Of a stretch of 64,000 bases of DNA, positions 8,003 to 19,117 are shown piece after piece (position 1 is the stretch's first letter; each line of letters opens with the position of its first letter). Source of the stretch: Tatumella ptyseos (GTDB taxonomy: Bacteria > Pseudomonadota > Gammaproteobacteria > Enterobacterales > Enterobacteriaceae); the NCBI RefSeq assembly GCF_030552895.1, contig NZ_CP130649.1, positions 1,612,001 to 1,676,000 of the forward strand. Direction: 5' to 3'. The position numbers and the translations under genes are program-made. The notes beneath the pieces are model-generated. The model was not told the DNA's origin. It worked only from the letters and a program-made list of their open reading frames with translations, and ran no database searches.

Positions 8003-8815
8003 ATGCGCTTCAAAAGATTGTGTTTTTTTGCCCTGTTCTGCTGTCATTTTCAAGCCTATGCAGATGACGATACCCCTAGTGCAGCACAGATTAAAACCCT
8101 CTTTTTCGGCAAAGATCATCGTGTAGAGATTGATAAACCTCAGAATCATCCTTGGGATGCAATCGGACAATTAGAAACAGAAAGTGGTAATCTCTGTACT
8201 GCTACCCTAATTTCTCCCCATATCGCCTTAACGGCTGGACACTGCTTACTCGCCCCACCAGGTAAATTTGATCCTCCAGTGGCTTTGCGTTTTATTACGA
8301 CAAAAAAAGGCTGGGTGTACGAATTGCATGACATAGATGCCAAAGTTGCACCAGGTTTGGCCGGGAAATTGAAGGCTGCTGGTGATGGTTGGATTGTGCC
8401 GGCTAAAGCCGCACCCTCTGATTACGCAGTCGTCATCCTACATAATCCTCCTTCTGCCATTACGCCTATTCCACTTTTCGATGGGGATAGAGAAAAGTTG
8501 ATTTCAGCGTTAAATTCTGTGAATAACCAGGTTACGCAAGCGGGTTATCCTGCCGATAATCTAGATAATCTTTTTGCCCATATTGGCTGTAAAATTACTG
8601 GCTGGTCACAAACGGCTGTACTATCGCATCAGTGTGACACACTACCCGGAGATAGCGGTTCACCGTTGATGATAAATCGCGATAACCAGTGGCAAATCAT
8701 TGGTGTGCAGAGCTCAGCGCCTTCAGCTAAAGATCGTTATCGCGCCGATAATCGTGCCATCGCAGTAAGCTCTTTTAATGGCAAAATATCGACGCTGACC
8801 AATAATGTTCAGTAA
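8003..8815 (+). CDS. ydgD: YdgD, periplasmic trypsin-like serine protease
   Basis: YdgD is a predicted secreted S1-family (trypsin-like) endopeptidase. The 270-residue protein has a signal peptide ending near QAYA, the catalytic His in ALTAGHCLL, the Asp in SDYAVVIL and the Ser in LPGDSGSPL; all three residues are present, so it should be active. Cys pairs suitable for disulphides (CTATLI...GHC; CDTLPGD) fit a periplasmic location. The asr-ydgU-ydgD order is that of E. coli. It is convergent with hrpA, only 13 bp away, with no obvious terminator between them. Confidence 0.92.
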   Translation: MRFKRLCFFALFCCHFQAYADDDTPSAAQIKTLFFGKDHRVEIDKPQNHPWDAIGQLETESGNLCTATLISPHIALTAGHCLLAPPGKFDPPVALRFITTKKGWVYELHDIDAKVAPGLAGKLKAAGDGWIVPAKAAPSDYAVVILHNPPSAITPIPLFDGDREKLISALNSVNNQVTQAGYPADNLDNLFAHIGCKITGWSQTAVLSHQCDTLPGDSGSPLMINRDNQWQIIGVQSSAPSAKDRYRADNRAIAVSSFNGKISTLTNNVQ

Positions 8816-8828
8816 GTCACAGCGAGTA

Positions 8829-11800
8829 TCAGTTCGGCGTCTCTTCAAGTAATTGCGTGATTCGCTTTTCTGATACCGGATAGGGTGTTCCTAATTGCTG
8901 AGCAAAGAGGCTCACCCTTAACTCTTCAACCATCCAGCGAGCCGCCATGACGGTATCATTGTGCTGTTCAGCCTTAGGCAGTTTATTTCGGTAACGTTGA
9001 ACAGCTTGCTCAACCTGCTGTATCCGTAACATTCTTGCGCGATCACTGTGCGGATCAACAGGAAGTTTATCTAAGCGACGTTCAATGGCCTGTAAGTACC
9101 TCAAGGTATCGGAAAGTTTTTCCCAGCCATTTTGCGTTACGAAGCCAGGATAGACCAAGTGTGATAACTGCGCCTTAATATCGCTCAGCGCTAAGGCTAA
9201 GGCCATATCGACACGCCCTTTAAGTCGCTTATTAATCGCAAACACGGTAGAGAGGATCTGCTCAACTTGCTGGGCAATCTCCACCACGGTCTGGTTTAAT
9301 TCGGCTTTAACTTTTTCACGTAACGCCTCGAAATGCTGCTTATCCCACACCAGCCCTCCTTGCTCTGCCATAATCTTATCGATCCCACAGTGTATACAAT
9401 CATCAATTAACTGTAGGACTTGACCATAAGGATTAAAATAGAGTCCAAGCTTCGCTTTATTAGGAAGCTTCTCATGCAGATATTTAATGGGCGAAGGAAT
9501 ATTGAGTAGTAATAACCGCCGTTGTCCCTGCCACATAGCCTGTTGTTGTTCCGCTTCGGTGTCGAATAACTTAATGGCGACACTCTGCTTCTCGTCAACC
9601 AGCGCTGGCCACGCCTTCAAGGTAAAACCTGCTTGTTTACGGCTAAACGTTTGAGGCAATTCGCCAAAGTTCCACTCCGTGACGCCTTGCTTTTCTAGGC
9701 CTACATCGGCGACCTTAGAAAGTGTTTCACGCACCTTACCTTTCAATTGCAGCTGGAGATCCGCTAGAGACTTACTCTCTTGTAGGATTTTCTTATTCCC
9801 ATCGACAACTCGGAACGTTATTTTAAGATGATCCGGAACCTGATCTACTTGCCACGCTTCACGTTCAATAGTGACGCCACTCATTCGCCGGAATTCACGC
9901 TCCAAGCATTCGAGTAGCGGTAAGCTTAGGTCCGTTACCCGGCCCAAAAAGGCGTCAGCATAGTCTGGTGCGGGAACGAAATTACGCCGTATTGGCTTGG
10001 GTAATGATTTGATTAACGCCACGATCAAGCTTTTACGTAATCCTGGAATTTGCCAATCAAAGCCTTGTTCAGTGATCTGATTGAGTAGCGGCAACGGGAT
10101 ATGGACTGTCACCCCATCAGCATCTTTACCTGGTTCAAATTGATAAGTGAGTGGTAATTGCACGTTACCTTGTCGCCAGCTATTCGGATAGTCGTTCGCA
10201 TCAATGTTTCCCGCCCCTTCGCGTACCAACATCGTTTTATCAAAATCGAGTTGATGCGGGTCTTGTCGATAAGCCGTTTTCCACCACTTATCAAAGTGAC
10301 GAACCGAGATAATATCGGCCGGAACTCGCTGTTCGTAGAACGCAAATAACGTTTCATCATCGACTAAGATGTCTCGTCGACGTGATTTATGCTCAAGATC
10401 CTCAACTTCTAAACGCAACTTTTGGTTATGAGTAAAGAAACGATGGGTAGTTTGCCACTCCCCCTCAACCAAGGCGTGACGAATGAAAAGTTCACGACAG
10501 ATCACCGGATCGATTTTGCTATAATTGACTTTACGTTGCGAAACAATCGCTAAACCATATAACGTGACTTTTTCCAAAGCAGAGACAGCGCCTTGTTTCT
10601 TTTCCCAATGAGGTTCACTGTAACTGTGCTTCACCAAGTGACCCGCAAGCGGTTCAATCCACTCAGGATCAATCTTAGCGGCGATTCTTCCCCACAGTTT
10701 GCTGGTTTCCACCAGTTCAGCTACCATCACCCACTTGGGCGGTTTTTTAAATAAACTCGAGGCCGGGAAAAGGTGGAAGCGGGTTTGACGTGAGCCCATA
10801 AATTCGCCCTTTTCGACCTCTTTCTGGCCAACCCGAGATAATAGCCCACTCAATAAGGCACTGTGCAGCTCGCGGTAAGGAGCCGGTTCACTATTTAGAG
10901 AAAATCCGAGCTCGCGAACCACTTGCCGTAATTGCGTGTAGATATCTTGCCATTCTCGAATTCGCAAATAGTTAAGATAATCGCTTTTACATTGTCGGCG
11001 AAATTGGTTGCCGGTTAGTGCTTTCTGTTGCGCTTGAACGTAATCCCATAAATTGACCCACGCCAAAAAATCCGACTCTTTATCGGCAAATCGGCGATGT
11101 TTTTCATCAGAGGCCTGTTGACGGTCGGCAGGCCGCTCCCTAGGATCTTGGATAGAAAGCGCGGCGGTGATGATCATCGCTTCCCGTACACATCCAAATT
11201 GTTGTGCCGAAAGCACCATTTTGGCTAAACGAGGGTCGATGGGTAATTGCGCTAACTGGCGCCCCGACGCTGTGAGTTTTTGTACACTCTGCGTCGAATT
11301 TTCAACAGCACCTAGCTCTTCTAATAGGCGCACGCCATCTTGAATATTACGATTATCGGGTTTTTCAACAAAAGGAAAGTGTTGGATATTGCCTAAACCG
11401 AGCGCTGTCATTTGTAAAATAACAGAGGCTAAATTAGTCCGTAATATTTCAGGGTCTGTAAATTCAGGACGTGAAAGATAATCATCTTCCGAGTATAAAC
11501 GGATACAAATTCCCTCGGAGACCCGACCACAGCGCCCAGCCCGTTGGTTAGCAGAAGCTTGAGATATAGGCTCGATCGGTAGCCGTTGGACTTTGGTACG
11601 GTAACTGTAACGACTGATTCGTGCAGTGCCAGGGTCAATCACGTACTTAATACCCGGTACGGTGAGTGAGGTTTCGGCGACATTTGTTGCTAAAACGATA
11701 CGACGTCCCGTATGGCTTTGAAATACACGGTTTTGTTCACTATTGGATAAGCGGGCGTAAAGCGGTAAAACCTCAGTGTGGGGCAATCCCTGGCGTGATA

Positions 11801-12731
11801 GCGCATCAGCGGTATCACGGATCTCTCGCTCTCCGCTCATAAAAATAAGAATATCGCCTGGTGGCTCACGATAGAGCTCATCCACCGCATCGAAAATAGC
11901 TTGCAGTTGGTCGCGGTCCCCTTCGCTACTCTCCGCACTAACGGGCCGGTAGCGGGTATCGACAGGATAGGTACGACCCGAGACTTCAATGATTGGCGCA
12001 TCATCAAAATGTTTGGAAAAACGCTCTGGGTCAATCGTCGCTGAGGTAATAATAACTTTTAAATCAGGACGTTTGGGTAATAGCTCTCGTAAATAACCTA
12101 ATAGAAAATCAATATTTAGACTACGTTCATGAGCTTCATCGATAATGATGGTATCGTACTGTAGCAACCGTTTATCTTGTTGAATTTCGGCCAGTAAAAT
12201 ACCATCTGTCATCAATTTGATATGTGTCTGATCCGAAATTTGGTCGGTAAAACGAACTCGGTAGCCGACGACTCCCCCTAAGGAAGTGCCAAGCTCTTCA
12301 GCAATACGGTTCGCCACCGTACGTGCCGCTAAACGACGTGGCTGTGTGTGGCCAATAAGGCCTTGGCGTCCGCGCCCAAGTGCCAGACAGATTTTCGGGA
12401 TCTGTGTCGTTTTTCCTGATCCGGTTTCGCCTGCAATAATCACTACTTGATGATGAGAGATCGCTTCAGCAATCGCCTGTTGTTTTTGGCTAACCGGGAG
12501 ATTGTCGGGAAAATGAATAGTAGCTGGACGGCTGGCATCATGGCTCACCATCCGCTGCTCAGCCGCAATGAGTTCTTGCTCAATTTTATCAATGACTGCC
12601 TGTTGCGACTCAGGTCGAGTAATCTTATCGATACCCCTCAATCGCCGACGCAAATGCTGACGATCACGAAATGAAACCTGCTCGCTGCGTGTCCACAGAG
12701 AGGAAAGAGTCGTCGATTCAGTTTTAGACAT
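8829..12731 (-). CDS. hrpA: ATP-dependent RNA helicase HrpA (DEAH box)
   Basis: HrpA is a DEAH-box RNA helicase acting in mRNA processing and in rescue of stalled or collided ribosomes. The 1300-residue length equals that of E. coli HrpA. Walker A GETGSGKTTQ (about residue 100), the DEAH motif in IIDEAHERS, motif III SAT in ITSATIDPE and motif VI QRAGRCGR are all present, followed by the HA2/OB-fold region and the long C-terminal DUF3418 domain specific to HrpA. It is divergent from azoR across about 250 bp. Confidence 0.98.
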   Translation of the reverse strand: MSKTESTTLSSLWTRSEQVSFRDRQHLRRRLRGIDKITRPESQQAVIDKIEQELIAAEQRMVSHDASRPATIHFPDNLPVSQKQQAIAEAISHHQVVIIAGETGSGKTTQIPKICLALGRGRQGLIGHTQPRRLAARTVANRIAEELGTSLGGVVGYRVRFTDQISDQTHIKLMTDGILLAEIQQDKRLLQYDTIIIDEAHERSLNIDFLLGYLRELLPKRPDLKVIITSATIDPERFSKHFDDAPIIEVSGRTYPVDTRYRPVSAESSEGDRDQLQAIFDAVDELYREPPGDILIFMSGEREIRDTADALSRQGLPHTEVLPLYARLSNSEQNRVFQSHTGRRIVLATNVAETSLTVPGIKYVIDPGTARISRYSYRTKVQRLPIEPISQASANQRAGRCGRVSEGICIRLYSEDDYLSRPEFTDPEILRTNLASVILQMTALGLGNIQHFPFVEKPDNRNIQDGVRLLEELGAVENSTQSVQKLTASGRQLAQLPIDPRLAKMVLSAQQFGCVREAMIITAALSIQDPRERPADRQQASDEKHRRFADKESDFLAWVNLWDYVQAQQKALTGNQFRRQCKSDYLNYLRIREWQDIYTQLRQVVRELGFSLNSEPAPYRELHSALLSGLLSRVGQKEVEKGEFMGSRQTRFHLFPASSLFKKPPKWVMVAELVETSKLWGRIAAKIDPEWIEPLAGHLVKHSYSEPHWEKKQGAVSALEKVTLYGLAIVSQRKVNYSKIDPVICRELFIRHALVEGEWQTTHRFFTHNQKLRLEVEDLEHKSRRRDILVDDETLFAFYEQRVPADIISVRHFDKWWKTAYRQDPHQLDFDKTMLVREGAGNIDANDYPNSWRQGNVQLPLTYQFEPGKDADGVTVHIPLPLLNQITEQGFDWQIPGLRKSLIVALIKSLPKPIRRNFVPAPDYADAFLGRVTDLSLPLLECLEREFRRMSGVTIEREAWQVDQVPDHLKITFRVVDGNKKILQESKSLADLQLQLKGKVRETLSKVADVGLEKQGVTEWNFGELPQTFSRKQAGFTLKAWPALVDEKQSVAIKLFDTEAEQQQAMWQGQRRLLLLNIPSPIKYLHEKLPNKAKLGLYFNPYGQVLQLIDDCIHCGIDKIMAEQGGLVWDKQHFEALREKVKAELNQTVVEIAQQVEQILSTVFAINKRLKGRVDMALALALSDIKAQLSHLVYPGFVTQNGWEKLSDTLRYLQAIERRLDKLPVDPHSDRARMLRIQQVEQAVQRYRNKLPKAEQHNDTVMAARWMVEELRVSLFAQQLGTPYPVSEKRITQLLEETPN

Positions 12732-12969
12732 AGAACGGTATTACCTTGAAAAGTAAGCAACGTAGGGTTCAATTTGGTGCCAGGCAATAAAAGCCTCGAT
12801 TGCTCGGATTATAGCATAAGTCAGCGTTAAACGGCAGGCGGTAACGGCGCTGAGACGGAGGTTATCGATAAAGAGAATTATTCAGAAATTTTGAAGATAG
12901 GCATCGAAAAGATTAGCTTTTTTCTCGCCACCTTTCCCCCTATAGTAATGATAATTAACCGTTTCATAA

Positions 12970-13572
<603 letters not shown>

Positions 13573-13591
13573 TTCGGTCGTTTCCCAATAC

Positions 13592-13616
13592 AAAGCGCCT
13601 TAATTGGCGCTTTTTG
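13592..13616 (+). terminator. Intrinsic terminator after azoR
   Basis: AAAGCGCC-TTAATT-GGCGCTTTTT 20 nt after the azoR stop. The stem overlaps the stop codon of the convergent ynbE. Confidence 0.85.
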
Positions 13617-13839
13617 TTGTGGACTGACCGGGGGCTTGCATTTTTTCAGGCGTTTTTTCTGCTTGTCGCTGCTTGAGAAGTCGCTCCACCTCTGGATCAG
13701 CTTTTATCGTGATGTCGTGGTCAACCTTCACATTCATATTAATCGTAATCGGCTCTTTAGGTGCCGCCACTTCAATTTTTGGGATACAACCCACTAATAG
13801 GGTCGAAACGCCAAGCAGTACAATGAAGCCTAATCTCAT
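13600..13839 (-). CDS. ynbE: YnbE, outer-membrane lipoprotein partner of YdbH
   Basis: YnbE is a small lipoprotein that, in E. coli, works with the AsmA-like protein YdbH in phospholipid transport between the membranes. The precursor has a lipobox LLVGC, after which the core IEVAAPKEPITINMNVKVDHDI closely matches E. coli YnbE. At 79 residues it is longer than E. coli YnbE (61) because of a polar tail (QAEKTPEKMQAPGQ). The start overlaps the ydbH stop by 4 nt. In E. coli ydbL follows; here the azoR terminator and gene come immediately, so ydbL is missing. Confidence 0.93.
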   Translation of the reverse strand: MRLGFIVLLGVSTLLVGCIPKIEVAAPKEPITINMNVKVDHDITIKADPEVERLLKQRQAEKTPEKMQAPGQSTTKSAN

Positions 13840-16457
13840 TGTGCATTTTCCTTATTTGCAGGCAGTCGAGTTTGCTCCTCTAACCACGACTGTAAATTAT
13901 CGCCATAGCTCAAACTACGCCATAGCATAAAGATATTTTCGGTATGTTGATAATTGAGGTTAACGCGCTGTCTTTTGTCATCGAAACGACTCGTACCATG
14001 GATCTGCGATTTCATCACCATATCCCCTTTGGCACTCACATTGACCGTGGCATAGGACTTAGAAATTTCCATGTAACGTAACCAATCAATGGCTGCCCCT
14101 GCAGCAAGGTTATTTTTTAAAATTTGATCTAATAAATCTTTATCAACCCGCAGCGTTAAGCCTTTATCATCTTTGATCCAGCCATTTTCAATTAGCCATG
14201 GCGAATTTTCGACCCAGAAAGGTAACTTGCCACTAATTTTCCCCGACATCGCAATTTGTTTTGGATGAATAGCTGTAATAAGCTCACTCATTCCCAGATG
14301 TTTTATTTCTAATAATGCGCTTTTATGCTGGGGTAAGCGCAATTGATTCATGGAAAGCGTCCCGCCAAAAATATCCAGCGAAGCATCGTCAAGGGTTAAC
14401 GGATTCTGTTCATCCCAAGGCCAACTTCCTTTCAACTTAACGCTCAGATGACTCATCGGGAATTTATTATCGATGGTTTCGACCGACAAGGCTACCGGTT
14501 CACGTAATCCAAAATGCCAGCGGTGGTCACTGAAGCGAAACGGTAATGAAAAATTCACGCCGTTAAACTGATAGTTGGGCAGCCAGATATTGCCATCCTT
14601 CACCACCCAGTGCCCACCTGCTTGGAAACCCTCTTTCTCTGTGAGAGAAAAAGCAGCTTGGGCGCGTATATTTCCTGAACGCAGCGCAACACTTTTGGTT
14701 GGGCCTGCTAGAGATTGAAAGACTGAGAGCGGCTGTTCCGGCCACCATGCTCGTCCTAACCAGCGGCTATTATCCCTGCGGCCAATCACTCGCACAGGTC
14801 CGATTGGATTGGCAACCAGTTGCCCCTTAAAACCGAACTGATCGGGAGTCGTCCCATCAACCTTCACATCAAGCTGCGCGGTAGGTAACTGGCTCGTCTC
14901 TCCGAAAAAAGTACGGTCAGCAGTAATTGCAAATTGACCGGTAAACTGCCGTTTATCCTGTTGAGTGACCCAATGTGCTGGCGCTTTCAGAGTCATACGT
15001 GGTTTTTGCATCAACATGCTGCCGTAGCGAATCTGGTCGAAACCCGTCGAGAGAGAGGTCAACGTAATCTCTTCGTTATGCCAGAATCCACGCCCTTGTA
15101 CGTCCCAATTCGCGGTAAGTGGCAATATCATGCCTTTACCCCAGTAACGCCAATCCCATCGGCCCTTATCGGGTAAAAATTGATTAGCCATACCTGCAAG
15201 GTGCAGAAGGTAAAAACTACTTCGTTCATTTCTTACCATGAAGTTAGCTTGTAATAGGCCGCTGAAACCTTGCTGAGTTAAACGTACGCCAGCTATAGGC
15301 CATCGCGCTTCATCAACTTCCCAACCTGGAAGAATTTCACCGCGCATCAATAATAACGCTTTGGGTTGGAAATGAATCGCCGGGTCAAGTAGTGCTCCCG
15401 TTAATGCAGCCGGAAGTCCCGCATAAAATTGTAGGTCTTGTAACTTTGCAGTACCGGTTAAGCGTAATGGGAAGTGATTGTCTGATAGCGATAAATTTCC
15501 TGGCCCCAATGTCAAGACAACATTTCCTTTCCCCCCTCGTCCTTGGGTAAGTACGTTGACACGCCCTGTCAGTAACGTCTGTTCAAAACCTTGTTGCCAA
15601 TGTTGAGCAGAGAGTGAGAAAAAGCCGCTAAGGTTTTGTTGAGGTACGGGCCAAGACCAGGTCCCTTTTTCAATTCGAAATTCATCAGGCGTTATCGAGA
15701 AAGGTGCATTTAATAAGGGTTGCTCGGCCGTTGAATCTTTGACTAAGAGTTCCCCTCGCTGCGAATTACGTGACACTGTCACGTCAAGAGGATGAGGATA
15801 GCTTGCCAAGACCAACTTGCCCTGCAAATTTGCCTCATCAGGAATAGTGGTCACCCCATCGGCGAGTTTAACTTTCCCTGTCAAATTTAAGGGCTGAGTC
15901 ATTAGAGGATGCGCGAAGGTAACCTTTTTGAGGTTAAGCAACTGGCCAGTCAGCTCAGCGTCTACACTCAGCGTTTCACCATGATAAGTCAGTTGCTGAT
16001 GGGCTCCAGATGATGTGAAATGAAGTGCGCCCTGATAGGTTTGCCAAGGCTCAATGATTAATGAAGCGATATCAACATCTATTCCTGGAATCTGCTGTTG
16101 TAACTGGTGAAGACTCAAGGGTTTACTTTCAGAGTTCGATGAAGAAGGCCACTGTTTAAAGCAATCACTATTAAGGGTCAATTTACCCACTGTTATCTTT
16201 AACGGATAACGGCTTAAAGCAACACGGGGGGTTGAGGCTTGGGCAAGTTGGCATCCCTGTACGTTCAGAGTAAAGGAAGGTAAGGTAAGTTGGGTTAGTG
16301 ATAATGAAAAACGACTTTGTCTTTCAATCGTCACGCCGTCGGGTAGAAAATGTTGTGCGACCAACGTCGACCATTGGTTAATGGTGAGCCCAATTCCTAC
16401 AAGGCTTATGATGACTATTGCTACAGCAAATAAGATATAGCGTAACGCTAACGACAT
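13836..16457 (-). CDS. ydbH: YdbH, AsmA-like intermembrane phospholipid transport protein
   Basis: YdbH is one of three partly redundant AsmA-like proteins (with TamB and YhdP) thought to bridge the envelope and carry phospholipids to the outer membrane. The 873-residue protein (E. coli 879) has one N-terminal transmembrane helix (residues 6-28) and a long beta-rich periplasmic region without catalytic motifs, ending in a hydrophilic tail (SWLEEQTRLPANKENAQ). It is the first gene of a two-gene operon with ynbE (4-nt overlap) and divergent from ldhA. Confidence 0.95.
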   Translation of the reverse strand: MSLALRYILFAVAIVIISLVGIGLTINQWSTLVAQHFLPDGVTIERQSRFSLSLTQLTLPSFTLNVQGCQLAQASTPRVALSRYPLKITVGKLTLNSDCFKQWPSSSNSESKPLSLHQLQQQIPGIDVDIASLIIEPWQTYQGALHFTSSGAHQQLTYHGETLSVDAELTGQLLNLKKVTFAHPLMTQPLNLTGKVKLADGVTTIPDEANLQGKLVLASYPHPLDVTVSRNSQRGELLVKDSTAEQPLLNAPFSITPDEFRIEKGTWSWPVPQQNLSGFFSLSAQHWQQGFEQTLLTGRVNVLTQGRGGKGNVVLTLGPGNLSLSDNHFPLRLTGTAKLQDLQFYAGLPAALTGALLDPAIHFQPKALLLMRGEILPGWEVDEARWPIAGVRLTQQGFSGLLQANFMVRNERSSFYLLHLAGMANQFLPDKGRWDWRYWGKGMILPLTANWDVQGRGFWHNEEITLTSLSTGFDQIRYGSMLMQKPRMTLKAPAHWVTQQDKRQFTGQFAITADRTFFGETSQLPTAQLDVKVDGTTPDQFGFKGQLVANPIGPVRVIGRRDNSRWLGRAWWPEQPLSVFQSLAGPTKSVALRSGNIRAQAAFSLTEKEGFQAGGHWVVKDGNIWLPNYQFNGVNFSLPFRFSDHRWHFGLREPVALSVETIDNKFPMSHLSVKLKGSWPWDEQNPLTLDDASLDIFGGTLSMNQLRLPQHKSALLEIKHLGMSELITAIHPKQIAMSGKISGKLPFWVENSPWLIENGWIKDDKGLTLRVDKDLLDQILKNNLAAGAAIDWLRYMEISKSYATVNVSAKGDMVMKSQIHGTSRFDDKRQRVNLNYQHTENIFMLWRSLSYGDNLQSWLEEQTRLPANKENAQ

Positions 16458-16604
16458 ATTTCCTTATCCCTTATAACGCTTTTAACAAATCCCATTAACT
16501 CATTAATTATTTTTACTAGTTTACGTCTAATAGTATGATGTAGCGCAAAATATAATCATACCGCTCGAAGTATAACATCACCGGTCTCTATTGGAGAAAA
16601 AACT

Positions 16605-17594
16605 ATGAAAATTGCGGTTTATAGTACGAAGAGCTATGACCAGGCAGTACTCAATGAGGTGAATAAACAGTTCGGTTATACTTTCAGTTTCTTTGACTTT
16701 CGACTCACTGCGGAAACGGCTAAAAACGCAGTAGGCCATCAAGCTGTCTGTCTCTTTGTTAACGATGAATGCGATGGACCTATTTTAACGGAATTACATC
16801 GTCTAGGTATTCGTGTGGTCGCGCTGCGCTGTGCCGGTTTTGATAATATCGACTTGCCTAGCGCACATCAATTAGGGATCGATGTTGTACGTGTCCCCGC
16901 TTATTCCCCTGAAGCAGTCGCCGAGCATACTATCGGTATGATGATGTGTCTTAACCGTCGAATCCATCGCGCGTATCAACGCACTCGAGAAGGTAACTTT
17001 TCACTCGAAGGATTAACCGGTTTTAATATGTTCGGTAAAACCGTAGGAATTATCGGCACTGGCAAGATAGGCCTCGCCACTTTACGCATTTTACGTGGTT
17101 TCGGTATGGAGCTGCTGGCAACTGATCCTTATCCTAATGCTGAAGCAGAGACCTATGGGACTACCTATACGAGCTTAGAGGAGTTACTTCAACGCTCAGA
17201 CATCATTTCACTGCACTGTCCCATGACATCCGATAATCACCATCTATTGAATGCTCGAGCCTTCGAAAAAATGAAAAAAGGAGTAATGATCATCAATACG
17301 AGTCGAGGCAGTTTAATTGATTCCTCCGCCGCGATCGAGGCGTTGAAAGAGGGCAAAGTCGGCGCATTAGGAATGGATGTGTACGAAAATGAGCGGGAAC
17401 TTTTTTTTGAAGATAAGTCGAACGAAATCATTCAAGATGATATTTTTGGCCGCCTATCGGCCTGCCATAATGTCTTATTTACTGGACATCAAGCTTTCCT
17501 TACCCAAGAAGCACTCTCCAGTATTGCCCTGACAACATTGACGAATCTATCGCAAATATTCTCCGGGCAATCGTGCGACAACGCGGTGCGATAA
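16605..17594 (+). CDS. ldhA: Fermentative D-lactate dehydrogenase LdhA
   Basis: LdhA reduces pyruvate to D-lactate with NADH in anaerobic or acid-stressed cells. The 329 residues equal E. coli LdhA. The Rossmann motif GIIGTGKIG (about residue 150), catalytic Arg in RCAGFDNID or the later NTSRGSLID region, the Glu in DVYENERELFFED and the catalytic His in FTGHQAFLT are all present. It is divergent from ydbH as in E. coli. Confidence 0.98.
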   Translation: MKIAVYSTKSYDQAVLNEVNKQFGYTFSFFDFRLTAETAKNAVGHQAVCLFVNDECDGPILTELHRLGIRVVALRCAGFDNIDLPSAHQLGIDVVRVPAYSPEAVAEHTIGMMMCLNRRIHRAYQRTREGNFSLEGLTGFNMFGKTVGIIGTGKIGLATLRILRGFGMELLATDPYPNAEAETYGTTYTSLEELLQRSDIISLHCPMTSDNHHLLNARAFEKMKKGVMIINTSRGSLIDSSAAIEALKEGKVGALGMDVYENERELFFEDKSNEIIQDDIFGRLSACHNVLFTGHQAFLTQEALSSIALTTLTNLSQIFSGQSCDNAVR

Positions 17595-17600
17595 CCCCCT

Positions 17601-17627
17601 GCACGCGAAGAGATACTCTTAGCGTGC
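17601..17627. terminator. Hairpin between convergent ldhA and ydbJ
   Basis: GCACGC / GCGTGC outer stem with an inner AAGAG / CTCTT stem. There is no T-run on either strand and it overlaps the ydbJ stop; it may stabilise 3' ends rather than terminate alone. Confidence 0.4.
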
Positions 17628-17888
17628 GCAATGACCACTCATGAGTGCCGTTTCACTGCAACGCTTACCGTTTACTAATTGGCACATCCCAACACGGCTA
17701 CCATCGAGTTGGCGAGCATAAGCGAGCGACCCACCTGCCATAGCACAGTTATCTGAGGCGATAACGGACATATGCACTGGCTGAATATGTGCAGCGGTCG
17801 CTTGCTGTTCAGGCTCTGCAGGCTGGTGGCTCGAGCAACCAGCCAATAACATTACGGTAGCCGCAATCAGTGAGGAAACAACTTTCAT
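17619..17888 (-). CDS. ydbJ: YdbJ, DUF333 lipoprotein
   Basis: This is a small lipoprotein of unknown function. The 89-residue precursor has a lipobox MLLAGC and, after a Gln/Ala-rich linker, a DUF333 domain with the typical CAMAGGSLAYARQLDGSRVG and GMCQLVNGKRC, two Cys pairs likely forming disulphides. The start at 17888 is chosen because TGGAGC lies 8 nt upstream and the signal peptide begins there (MKVVSSLIAA); an in-frame start 27 nt earlier has no such site. E. coli ydbJ is likewise near ldhA. Confidence 0.88.
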   Translation of the reverse strand: MKVVSSLIAATVMLLAGCSSHQPAEPEQQATAAHIQPVHMSVIASDNCAMAGGSLAYARQLDGSRVGMCQLVNGKRCSETALMSGHCAR

Positions 17889-18139
17889 TCGGTAAGCTCC
17901 AGGGACGATAGGCAAGAGCTTGAAAATATGTCAGAGTTATCGCGAATAATCGAGCTAATACATAACTTTTTACGATTTAATTTAACAATTAGCCGTTAAA
18001 CGAGAATTTAAAAGAGTTTTGTCGCAATACTTCTGATTAGACCCAGAAATATGCTAGACTTCGCCGCGCGTTGAACTATGACCCGTTTAACCACTGCCCA
18101 ACGACTTTCTCGTAGAATTTTGATTCAGGTACTCGCTTA

Positions 18140-19078
18140 ATGTCATTCAATCCCGAAATTACTAGTAAACAGCAATATAACCTCAATAAATTACAAAAAC
18201 GCTTACGTCGCAACGTCGGTGAAGCGATTGCTGATTTTTCTATGATTGAAGAAGGCGATCGCATTATGGTTTGCCTATCCGGCGGTAAAGACAGCTATAC
18301 CCTGCTCGAAATTCTGCGCAATTTACAAAAAAGCGCGCCAATCAATTTTTCTCTCATCGCTGTCAATCTCGATCAGAAGCAACCTGGCTTCCCAGACCAT
18401 ATCCTCCCTGAATACCTTGAATCGTTGGGCGTTGAATATAAGATCGTTGAGGAAGACACTTACTCAATAGTGAAAGAGAAGATCCCTGAAGGGAAAACAA
18501 CTTGCTCTTTATGTTCGCGTCTGCGTCGCGGTATTCTCTACCGTACCGCCACCGAATTGGGTTGTACTAAGATTGCTTTGGGCCATCACCGCGATGACAT
18601 CATCCAAACATTATTCCTAAATATGTTTTACGGCGGAAAAATGAAAGGGATGCCACCTAAGCTAATGAGCGATGACGGAAAACACATTGTAATTCGCCCT
18701 CTCGCTTACTGCCGCGAAAAAGATATTATTCGTTTTTCTGAGGCTAAACAGTTCCCGATTATCCCTTGTAATCTATGCGGCTCCCAGCCAAATCTGCAAC
18801 GCCAAGTGATTGGCGATATGTTACGTGATTGGGATAAGCGCTATCCGGGCCGGATCGAAACTATGTTTAGTGCAATGCAGAATATCGTGCCTTCGCATAT
18901 GGCCGATACGACATTATTCGACTTCCAGGCGGTTACGCATGGAAGTCCTGTCGTGGAAGGCGGCGATTTAGCCTTTGACCGCGATACCTTACCGACCACC
19001 CCTACCGGCTGGCAACCAGAAGATAACGATGATGAGCCGCGGTCAATCGACCGACTCGATATTATCGAGCTAAGCTAA
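18140..19078 (+). CDS. ttcA: tRNA 2-thiocytidine(32) synthetase TtcA
   Basis: TtcA thiolates cytidine 32 of some tRNAs using ATP and a [4Fe-4S] cluster. The 312-residue protein has the PP-loop SGGKDS (about residue 49) and the cluster-binding Cys pair in [11 protein letters not shown] with a further Cys in [12 protein letters not shown] precedes the ATG. A strong terminator follows the gene, and the sRNA FnrS lies on the opposite strand just beyond. Confidence 0.97.
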   Translation: MSFNPEITSKQQYNLNKLQKRLRRNVGEAIADFSMIEEGDRIMVCLSGGKDSYTLLEILRNLQKSAPINFSLIAVNLDQKQPGFPDHILPEYLESLGVEYKIVEEDTYSIVKEKIPEGKTTCSLCSRLRRGILYRTATELGCTKIALGHHRDDIIQTLFLNMFYGGKMKGMPPKLMSDDGKHIVIRPLAYCREKDIIRFSEAKQFPIIPCNLCGSQPNLQRQVIGDMLRDWDKRYPGRIETMFSAMQNIVPSHMADTTLFDFQAVTHGSPVVEGGDLAFDRDTLPTTPTGWQPEDNDDEPRSIDRLDIIELS

Positions 19079-19086
19079 ATGATTGA

Positions 19087-19110
19087 GGGAGGCAGATGCC
19101 TCCCTTTTTT
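19087..19110 (+). terminator. Intrinsic terminator after ttcA
   Basis: GGGAGGCA-GA-TGCCTCCC followed by TTTTTT, 8 nt after the ttcA stop. Confidence 0.92.
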
Positions 19111-19117
19111 ACGCATA

